A stretch of DNA of 18,418 nt from Candidatus Altarchaeales archaeon (GTDB lineage Archaea; Altiarchaeota; Altiarchaeia; IMC4; SCGC-AAA252-I15). The DNA is taken from contig VGJA01000003.1 of NCBI GenBank assembly GCA_016867655.1, positions 1 to 18,418 on the forward strand, written 5' to 3'. A model generated the notes under the pieces. That model made no database searches and was not told the origin of the DNA. It was given only the letters and a program-made list of their open reading frames with translations. How positions within the stretch are numbered: the stretch's first letter is position 1; each line of letters begins with the position of its first letter. A program made the translations under genes and the position numbers. This document shows, one piece after another, positions 13,052 to 18,418 of the stretch.

Positions 13052-14373
13052 AGGTGTTTTTTCAGTTCTGTTTCTATTGTTTTCCTTATTTTGTCCAGCC
13101 CTTTTTTTGTTTTGCTTTCCATCCTTAGGATTAATGCCGGCTGGGTGTTGCTTGCTCTGATTAGGCCCCATCCGTCTTTGAATTGTATTCTTGCGCCGTC
13201 TATGGTTATTACTTTAAGTTTTTTTTGCTGTAGTTGTTTTGTGACTTTTTCCACCACTTGGAATTTTTTTTCGTCTGGGCATTCTACTCTTATTTCGGGT
13301 GTTGAGTGGTATTTGGGCATGTTGTCCATCAGGTCTGACATTTTTCTGCTGTTTTTTGAAAGCAATTCAGCCATCCGCGCTGTGGCGTATATTGCGTCGT
13401 CGTAGCCGTAGTTGTCTGCGAAGTAGAAGTGTCCTGACATTTCGCCTGCAAGCACTGCATTTTCCTCCTTGATTTTCTGCTTTATATAGCTGTGGCCGGT
13501 GCGATACATGATGGGAACGCCTCCGTTCTTTTTTATTTCCTCTTCCAATGCGCGGCTGCATTTGACCTCATAGATGACTTTGGCCTTTTTTTCTTTTTTC
13601 AGTATTTCTCTGGCAAACAGTATCAAAGCCTGGTCTCCCCTGACAATCCTGCCTTGGTTGTCTATGAAGCCTGCTCGGTCTGCATCTCCGTCAAAGCCCA
13701 CTCCAAAGTCTGCTTTCCATTTTTTGACTTCCTTAATCAAGTCTGCAAGATTTTTGTCTACTGTCGGGTCGGGGTGGTGGTTGGGGAAGTTTCCATCCAG
13801 CCTGCTGTATAGTTCTATAACTTCACAGCCCAATTCTCTCAACAGTTTTGGGGCAAGCATGCCTCCCATGCCGTTGCCCGAGTCCAAGACAACCTTCAGT
13901 TTTCTCCCGAGGCTGACATGCTTTAAAACAAAATTTATGTAATCCTGGCTTACATCCTTTTTTCCAAGCCTGCCCGAGCCCTTCCTGAATTTTTTATTGT
14001 CAATGATGTTTTTCAGCTCCAGGATTTCTTCCCCGTGCAATGTCATGTAATCTCTGATGAATTTGAATCCGTTGTATTCAGGCGGATTGTGGGATGCAGT
14101 CACCATTATCCCGTTTCCGTATCTGAAGAAATTGGCTGCAAAGTAGACTAACGGAGTTGGGACAACGCCGATGTCAACCACGTCTACGCCTGTGGAAAGC
14201 AGGCCTGCAATAAGTTTGCATGCAAGCTTTTCGCCGCTCAAGCGCATGTCCCTACCAACTACTACCGTCCCGCTGGCAGTAGAGCCGAAAGCACGGCCAA
14301 TGTCATAAGCAAGCTGGTCTGTAAAATCCTTGCCGTAGACTCCCCTAATGTCATAAGCCCGGAATATTGTCAT
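13048..14373 (-). CDS. manB: Phosphomannomutase/phosphoglucomutase
   Basis: A 441-residue alpha-D-phosphohexomutase interconverting hexose-6- and hexose-1-phosphate (mannose or glucose; the sugar cannot be fixed from sequence). All four active-site parts are intact: FRAYDIRGVYG at the N-terminus, phosphoserine loop VTASHNPPEYNG (S94), metal loop FDGDADR (227-233), sugar-binding GEMSGHFYF (310-318) and phosphate-binding RASNTQPALILR near the C-terminus. It lies downstream of the nucleotidyltransferase on the same strand (144-nt gap containing a tandem repeat), so the mutase product probably feeds that enzyme. Its stop codon shares bases with the stop of the convergent gene. Confidence 0.94.
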   Translation of the reverse strand: MTIFRAYDIRGVYGKDFTDQLAYDIGRAFGSTASGTVVVGRDMRLSGEKLACKLIAGLLSTGVDVVDIGVVPTPLVYFAANFFRYGNGIMVTASHNPPEYNGFKFIRDYMTLHGEEILELKNIIDNKKFRKGSGRLGKKDVSQDYINFVLKHVSLGRKLKVVLDSGNGMGGMLAPKLLRELGCEVIELYSRLDGNFPNHHPDPTVDKNLADLIKEVKKWKADFGVGFDGDADRAGFIDNQGRIVRGDQALILFAREILKKEKKAKVIYEVKCSRALEEEIKKNGGVPIMYRTGHSYIKQKIKEENAVLAGEMSGHFYFADNYGYDDAIYATARMAELLSKNSRKMSDLMDNMPKYHSTPEIRVECPDEKKFQVVEKVTKQLQQKKLKVITIDGARIQFKDGWGLIRASNTQPALILRMESKTKKGLDKIRKTIETELKKHL

Positions 14374-14454
14374 CTTTATGGTAACTATTTATCCTTCCAG
14401 TAAAAATTCATTTTCTCGCTAGCGACCTTGCTGCGGCGGAACCGTGCCATTCGG

Positions 14455-14514
14455 GAGACTGGAAACTGAAGATTGGAAACCATGAAAACCGAAGACTGGA
14501 AACCGCGAAAACCG
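14455..14514. repeat. Tandem 23-bp GGAAACC repeats
   Basis: Two adjacent 23-bp units (14469-14491 and 14492-14514) match at 20 of 23 positions (AAGAYTGGAAACCRYGAAAACCG), preceded by a partial unit GAGACTGGAAACTG. The array ends just before the stop of the nucleotidyltransferase gene. Copies of the same words occur at 1630-1660 and inside a gene at 9935-9970. Confidence 0.75.
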
Positions 14515-14517
14515 ATA

Positions 14518-15357
14518 TTACTCTACTCCTTTCCAGTTTTTTATTGCTTTTTCGTAGGCTTCTGGGGTTCCTGTGTCGTACCATTGGCCGTCGAAGTGGT
14601 AGCCGTAGAGTCTGCCTTTTTTCGCCAATTTTGGGAATACGTCTTTTTCCATCATGGCTTTGCCTTTTGGGATGTATTTTAGTATTTCTGGCTCTAGGAC
14701 GTAGACTCCTGCGTTGATTAGGTTGGAGGCTTCTTTTCCTGGCGGGGGTTTTTCGACGAATTCTAGTATGTTGTCTCCTCTTAGTTTTGCCACTCCGAAT
14801 CTGGATGGGTCTGGAACTGCAGTCAAAGCAATGGTTGCTAGTCCCTTGTTTTCCTCGTGGAATGACACAAAGTCGTTTAAATCTATGTTTGCCAAGACAT
14901 CGCCGTTGAACATGAGGAAGGTGTCGTCCAACTTGTCTCTGATAAGGTTTAATGGTCCTGCAGTGCCCAACTCTTTTTCTTCTTCTATGTAGGTTATGTT
15001 GACTCCAAAACGGGAGCCGTTGCCGAAGTATTCTTTTATTTTGTCGCCCATGTATCCTATGGAAAAGATGATTTCCTTTACTTCGTATTTCCTCAACAGC
15101 TCAACTTGGTGTTGTATCAATGGTCTGCCTTGCACTGGAATCATGGGCTTCGGGATTTCATAGGTGAACGGCCTCATTCTCGTGCCCTTGCCGCCTGCAA
15201 GCAAAATAGCGTGCTTTATGCTTCTGGAACTCAAGGCCCTGCTCAGCAGGACTTCTATGGCGTGCGAACGATTTCTAACCCTTATGTTGTCGACCATGCG
15301 GTCGACTTTCTTCAGCATGTCGTCCCTGATGGTTATGGTAAGCCTTTCCCTGCTCAT
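14518..15357 (-). CDS. Ribbon-helix-helix / sugar-phosphate nucleotidyltransferase fusion
   Basis: A 279-residue two-domain protein. Residues 1-43 (RERLTITIRDDMLKKVDRMV and then NRSHAIEVLLSRAL) form a CopG-type ribbon-helix-helix DNA-binding fold. Residues 48-279 are an NTP-transferase: AILLAGGKGTRMRPFTYEIP (signature with KPM at 70-72), LIQHQVELL, ELGTAGPLNL, FNGDVLANID (metal-binding D), FVEKPPPG and NLINAGVYVLEPEIL. Such enzymes make GDP-mannose, dTDP- or UDP-glucose or GDP-heptose; the nucleotide and sugar are not decidable. The fusion suggests a DNA-binding, possibly self-regulating enzyme; RHH alone could also serve only for dimerisation. It is probably leaderless from a TATA (15381-15388) shared with the divergent transporter pair. 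Confidence 0.92.
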   Translation of the reverse strand: MSRERLTITIRDDMLKKVDRMVDNIRVRNRSHAIEVLLSRALSSRSIKHAILLAGGKGTRMRPFTYEIPKPMIPVQGRPLIQHQVELLRKYEVKEIIFSIGYMGDKIKEYFGNGSRFGVNITYIEEEKELGTAGPLNLIRDKLDDTFLMFNGDVLANIDLNDFVSFHEENKGLATIALTAVPDPSRFGVAKLRGDNILEFVEKPPPGKEASNLINAGVYVLEPEILKYIPKGKAMMEKDVFPKLAKKGRLYGYHFDGQWYDTGTPEAYEKAIKNWKGVE

Positions 15358-15380
15358 TTTAACGTTTATGAGGATGTAGG

Positions 15381-15388
15381 ATAATATA
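15381..15388. promoter_or_regulatory. Shared TATA-like box of the divergent glycan genes
   Basis: ATAATATA is centred about 27 bp from the minus-strand ATG 15357 and about 24 bp from the plus-strand ATG 15409, so one element could serve both leaderless genes. It also argues against an upstream plus-strand ATG at 15388. Confidence 0.5.
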
Positions 15389-15408
15389 TGAAAAAGGGTT
15401 TAATAAAA

Positions 15409-15792
15409 ATGGTCGGAAGGAAGTGGGCTGTGATTCTGGTACTGTTGAGCACTTTTATAACCTCCGGAGGCCAGATTTTCCTGAAAACCGGGGCGTCCAG
15501 GCTGGACTGGAATATTGTAAGCCAGCTTGCGAACACACCTCTTTTAGCTGGATTTTTTTTGTATGCAATAGGCTCTGTAATGCTCATAATGGCTTTGAAA
15601 TACAACGAATTGTCGCTGCTTTATCCAATATACTCCCTGAACTTCGTGTGGGTTAGCATAATGTCTCCATACTTTTTTGAGTCAGACTCGATGAATGCAG
15701 TCAAATGGCTTGGAGTCTTGGTGATAATCCTTGGAGTCAGCTGCGTTGGCATAGGAAGCGCCAAGGCCTTGAAAAAAGAGGTGGATGGATGA
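15409..15792 (+). CDS. SMR-like four-helix membrane protein, first subunit
   Basis: A 127-residue protein with four membrane helices in the small-multidrug-resistance/EamA half-size fold: WAVILVLLSTFITSGGQIFL followed by KTGA, a second helix around AGFFLYAIGSVMLIMALK, LLYPIYSLNFVWVSIMSPYF (the Y-P/W motif of the third helix) and LGVLVIILGVSCVGIGSAK. The glutamate that couples drug/proton exchange in EmrE-type SMR helix 1 is absent (TFITSGG), which fits the ArnE/ArnF type of lipid-sugar flippase better than a multidrug exporter. Start: ATG 15409, because an earlier ATG (15388) overlaps the TATA. Its stop overlaps the next ATG (ATGA), so a heterodimer is likely. Confidence 0.8.
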   Translation: MVGRKWAVILVLLSTFITSGGQIFLKTGASRLDWNIVSQLANTPLLAGFFLYAIGSVMLIMALKYNELSLLYPIYSLNFVWVSIMSPYFFESDSMNAVKWLGVLVIILGVSCVGIGSAKALKKEVDG

Positions 15793-16145
15793 AAACAGAA
15801 CTTTGGGCTGTGGCATTGATTTTGGTTGCAACAGTGATTGGAGCATTCGGCTCAATCTACCTGAAGAGGGGTGCAGAGGAACTGGAGTTCAGCCTCAAAA
15901 AGCTGGTCAAAAACTTTAAGTTGATTTACGGCCTACTGTTGTATGCTCTTTCATCAGTATTCTTCATAGTCGGCTTGAAGGGAGGCGAGCTGTCGATACT
16001 CTACCCCCTGGTGGCATTAAGCTATGTGTGGATTAGCATATTGTCTGTGAAAATGCTTAGGGAGCAGATGGGCTTCTGGAAGTGGGCTGGCGTACTGTTG
16101 ATTGTCTTTGGCGTGGGGTTGATTGGCATTGGAAGCGCATTGTGA
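15789..16145 (+). CDS. SMR-like four-helix membrane protein, second subunit
   Basis: A 118-residue paralogue of the preceding protein with the same four helices: WAVALILVATVIGAFGSIYL plus KRGAEEL, YGLLLYALSSVFFIVGLKGG, ILYPLVALSYVWISILSVKM and WAGVLLIVFGVGLIGIGSAL. Its helix 1 also lacks the SMR glutamate. The ATG overlaps the previous stop by 4 nt, giving equal and coupled synthesis, as for ArnE/ArnF pairs that flip undecaprenyl- or polyprenyl-linked sugars. Lying among sugar-nucleotide genes, it most likely moves a glycolipid intermediate across the membrane. A metabolite or small cation exporter cannot be excluded. Confidence 0.82.
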   Translation: MKTELWAVALILVATVIGAFGSIYLKRGAEELEFSLKKLVKNFKLIYGLLLYALSSVFFIVGLKGGELSILYPLVALSYVWISILSVKMLREQMGFWKWAGVLLIVFGVGLIGIGSAL

Positions 16146-16183
16146 TTTTTAGCCATCTTAGTTCAAATATTAAAACCTAGAGG

Positions 16184-17302
16184 ATGGGCAAAAAGGTTTT
16201 GGTTACTGGCGGCGCAGGCTTCATTGGCTCTCATTTGGTTGACAAACTGATAGCGGAAGGGCATGAGGTCAGGATTTTGGACAACCTTGATTGTCAAGTA
16301 CATTTGGGCAGGAAGCCGGACTATTTGAACAAAAAGGCCGATTTTATTCTTGGTGATGTTCGCAATATAAAGGACATTGAGCGGGCTTTTGAGGATGTTG
16401 AAATAGTCTTCCACCAAGCGGCAGCAGTAGGCGTTGCGCAGTCCATGTACAAGATACACCACTATGTCGACGTCAACACGGTTGGAACTGCTAAAATCCT
16501 TGAGTTTCTCGTTAATAAGGAGCATTCGGTAAAGAAGTTTGTTGTTGCAAGCTCTATGAGCGTTTATGGCGAAGGTGCCTACAAATGCGGAAAGCATGGG
16601 GTTGTCTACCCCCAGTTAAGAACTCAAGAGCAGCTGAAGAAACACGACTGGGAGGTGAAGTGCCCGCAGTGCGGTAAAAACCTTGTTCCAATCCCGACTA
16701 CTGAGGAAAAGCCTCTTCAGCCTACTTCCATTTATGCGATAACCAAGCGCGACCAGGAGGAGATGTGCCTTGCAGTAGGGCAGGCTTACGACATTCCGAC
16801 TGTCGCTTTGAGATACTTTAATGTTTATGGCCCAAGGCAGGCTTTGAGCAACCCCTACACCGGTGTGGCTGCAATCTTTTCGTCCAGAATTAAGAACAAC
16901 AACCCGCCCTTGATTTTTGAGGACGGCCTGCAGGCAAGAGACTTTGTCTATGTCACAGACGTGGTTGAGGCAAACCTGCTGGCCATGCGAGAAAAGAAAG
17001 CCAACTACGAGTCTTTCAACGTCAGCGGCGGAAGCAGGATAACCATACTGCAGGTTGCTGAAACTCTTGCGAAGTTGTTCAAAAAGAAAATCAAGCCGAA
17101 GATTGTGAACAAATACCGCGCAGGCGACATAAGATACTGTTTTGGAAGCATAGACAAGATAAAGAAGATGGGTTACAGGCCTAAGGTTTCTTTCGAAGAG
17201 GGGATGAAAAACCTTGTTGAATGGGGTATAATCCAAGAAGCCAGAGATTTGAGCGAAAAGGCAACGCAGGAGCTGGTTGAAAGAAACTTGGTTGAAAAAT
17301 AG
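16184..17302 (+). CDS. NAD-dependent sugar-nucleotide epimerase with zinc-knuckle insertion
   Basis: A 372-residue extended short-chain dehydrogenase acting on a nucleotide sugar. NAD-binding VLVTGGAGFIGSHLVDKLI near the N-terminus, HQAAAVGVAQSM, VVASSMSVYGEG, catalytic Y184xxxK188 (SIYAITKRDQEE), LRYFNVYGPRQ and EDGLQARDFVYVTDVV are all present. Between residues 135 and 163 lies an insertion with C135, H138, C160 and C163 (CGKH ... CPQCGK), a likely structural zinc site. This combination is typical of the dTDP-L-rhamnose 4-epimerase/GalE-like branch that carries the same C..H...C..C insertion; the true substrate is unknown. It starts 38 nt after the transporter pair, with GAGG beside the ATG, so it probably belongs to the same transcript. 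Confidence 0.92.
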   Translation: MGKKVLVTGGAGFIGSHLVDKLIAEGHEVRILDNLDCQVHLGRKPDYLNKKADFILGDVRNIKDIERAFEDVEIVFHQAAAVGVAQSMYKIHHYVDVNTVGTAKILEFLVNKEHSVKKFVVASSMSVYGEGAYKCGKHGVVYPQLRTQEQLKKHDWEVKCPQCGKNLVPIPTTEEKPLQPTSIYAITKRDQEEMCLAVGQAYDIPTVALRYFNVYGPRQALSNPYTGVAAIFSSRIKNNNPPLIFEDGLQARDFVYVTDVVEANLLAMREKKANYESFNVSGGSRITILQVAETLAKLFKKKIKPKIVNKYRAGDIRYCFGSIDKIKKMGYRPKVSFEEGMKNLVEWGIIQEARDLSEKATQELVERNLVEK

Positions 17303-17399
17303 TCTACTGCAAGACCTTAGAATACGCCTGCTGGTTTGCAAGTTCTTCCCTCCAGGTGATTATCTAAAGTGCTCCAAAATCAATAAGACTGATTTACCT

Positions 17400-17408
17400 A
17401 TTTTAAAG
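17400..17408 (+). promoter_or_regulatory. TATA-like box of the transaldolase
   Basis: ATTTTAAAG is centred about 27 bp upstream of ATG 17431, predicting a leaderless mRNA for the transaldolase-gmhB pair. Confidence 0.5.
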
Positions 17409-17430
17409 CCTAAATGCCAGTATTAAAACA

Positions 17431-18084
17431 ATGAAATTCTTCCTGGACACTGCAAACATTGAGGAAATAAAGAAAGCTGTCAGTTGGGGTCTTGTGGACG
17501 GCGTCACAACCAACCCTACTTTGATGGCCAAGGAAGGCAGGGACTTTAAGGCAATGGTGCAGGAGATATCCGCCATTGTTGAAGGTCCGATAAGCGTTGA
17601 AGCAATAGGTCCCGAGTCTGAAAAGCTTGTGAGCGAGGCAAGGGAATACAGCAGGCTTTCCAAGAACATTGTAATCAAGATTCCGATGACTAAGGACGGA
17701 ATCAAGGCTGTAAGGATTCTAAGCAAAGAAGGCGTTAAGACGAACGTGACTCTTGTTTTCTCCCCCAACCAGGCTTTGATTGCAGCCAAGGCGGGCGCAA
17801 CTTATGTGAGCCCTTTCATAGGAAGATTGGACGACATAGGCCAGGACGGAATGCAAGTCGTCAGAGATATCATCGCAATCTTCAGAAACTACGGCTTCAA
17901 GACCCAGGTGATTGTTGCAAGCATCAGGCATCCGATGCACGTTGTGGAAGCCGGTAAAACTGGCGCCGACATAGCGACCATTCCCTTCAACGTTTTGGAG
18001 AAAATGTTCTCTCACGCCCTGACTGACGCTGGAATAAAAAAGTTCAACGAAGACTGGATTAAAGTCCAAAAGCACGGCAAGTAA
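17431..18084 (+). CDS. tal: Transaldolase (small TalC/MipB family)
   Basis: A 217-residue class I aldolase of the small transaldolase/fructose-6-phosphate aldolase family. [11 protein letters not shown] at the N-terminus, [10 protein letters not shown], Schiff-base K83 in [42 protein letters not shown] and [11 protein letters not shown] are present. Two positions argue for true transaldolase rather than FSA: SPF (Phe, as in TalB; FSA has Tyr in APY) and E57 in VEAIG (Glu, where FSA has Gln). It would make or use sedoheptulose-7-phosphate. It is 7 nt upstream of a GmhB-type phosphatase, which points to heptose synthesis. Confidence 0.93.
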   Translation: MKFFLDTANIEEIKKAVSWGLVDGVTTNPTLMAKEGRDFKAMVQEISAIVEGPISVEAIGPESEKLVSEAREYSRLSKNIVIKIPMTKDGIKAVRILSKEGVKTNVTLVFSPNQALIAAKAGATYVSPFIGRLDDIGQDGMQVVRDIIAIFRNYGFKTQVIVASIRHPMHVVEAGKTGADIATIPFNVLEKMFSHALTDAGIKKFNEDWIKVQKHGK

Positions 18085-18091
18085 CCTAAGG

Positions 18092-18418
18092 ATGAACAAA
18101 GCAGTTTTTCTTGATAGAGACGGCGTGCTGATTTTAGACACTTCTTATCCAGGCGACCCGGAAAAAATAGTCTTCCTATCGAAGATTGGCGAAGCGGTTA
18201 AAAAGCTTAACAAAAAAGAATACAAAGTGATTGTTGTGTCAAACCAGTCGGGGGTTGCAAGAGGCTATTTTCCGGAAGAAAACGTGGGGAAAATACATGA
18301 GAGGATAAAAAAGAAGGTTGCAGCGGCTGGCGGGGTAATAGATGCGTTCTACTACTGCCCTCACCACCCTGACGACAACTGCGGGTGCAGGAAGCCTAAG
18401 ATTGGGATGCTTTTGCAG
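18092..18418 (+). CDS. gmhB: D-glycero-D-manno-heptose 1,7-bisphosphate phosphatase, 3' end outside window
   Basis: The first 109 residues of a HAD-IIIA histidinol/heptose-bisphosphate phosphatase; the gene continues past the right edge. Visible: nucleophile motif FLDRDGVLILDTSY (DxD), VVSNQSGVARGYF (motif II with the GmhB NQSGVARG signature) and the zinc-binding loop YYCPHHPDDNCGCRKPKIGM (C..H...C.C). GmhB removes the 7-phosphate (alpha form) or prepares beta-heptose-1-phosphate for activation. It starts 7 nt after the transaldolase stop, with AAGG before ATG. The related HisB phosphatase cannot be fully excluded. Confidence 0.9.
   Translation, partial: MNKAVFLDRDGVLILDTSYPGDPEKIVFLSKIGEAVKKLNKKEYKVIVVSNQSGVARGYFPEENVGKIHERIKKKVAAAGGVIDAFYYCPHHPDDNCGCRKPKIGMLLQ

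Noticed and set aside
14409..14436. TCGCTAGCGA palindrome near the phosphomutase start as an operator
   Set aside because: A single short palindrome with no second copy and not placed on a clear promoter.

Overview
The window is archaeal. It carries an archaeal fibrillarin, an archaeal-type ATP-dependent DNA ligase, a HerA-family ATPase, a TrmJ-type methylase, stand-alone PUA and NSUN RNA-modification proteins, and promoters that look like TATA boxes centred about 24-30 bp upstream of start codons, several of them apparently leaderless. Dense packing, small proteins and many overlapping stops and starts suggest an uncultivated, possibly DPANN-like lineage. That placement is an inference and no phylum can be fixed from the sequence alone.

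Layout. 1-104 (-) is the start of a gene running off the left edge (perhaps hisD). 138-5402 (-) is a compact operon in transcription order HerA ATPase, DNA ligase, degenerate A24 prepilin-peptidase-like protein, fibrillarin, multipass membrane protein. It is fired divergently from a 38-bp promoter shared with a TrmJ-type tRNA methylase (+), which is followed by a small COG2426-like membrane protein and lysA. Next come a RHH/RelE toxin-antitoxin pair (-) flanked by a short duplicated copy of the lysA 3' end, an unrecognised 245-residue protein (-), a RsmF-C-terminal-like PUA protein (-) and an NSUN-type RNA m5C methyltransferase (-).

The most interesting part is the 438-bp gene-free stretch 11099-11536. 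On the minus strand it holds what I read as a previously unlisted box C/D guide RNA with two 12-nt guides. Their N+5 positions fall on U2552 of the 23S rRNA A-loop and on wobble C34 of elongator tRNA-Met, both classic 2'-O-methylation sites. The RNA has an unusually long hairpin-bearing spacer between its two guide modules. A second copy of its first half lies 155 bp upstream with its own TATA box and T-run. Fibrillarin, the enzyme such RNAs guide, is in the same window. A further three-way-junction structure lies between this RNA and the NSUN gene.

11537-13051 (+) encodes an unrecognised protein whose C-terminal half looks like a zincin with HEFGE in place of HExxH. From 13048 to the right edge is a surface-glycan or sugar-nucleotide region: phosphomannomutase/phosphoglucomutase and a ribbon-helix-helix/nucleotidyltransferase fusion (-), then (+) a translationally coupled pair of SMR-like four-helix proteins resembling lipid-sugar flippase halves, a zinc-knuckle NAD-dependent sugar epimerase, a transaldolase and the beginning of a GmhB-type heptose bisphosphate phosphatase. 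Transaldolase next to GmhB suggests that sedoheptulose-7-phosphate is drawn into a nucleotide-activated heptose for a cell-surface glycan.
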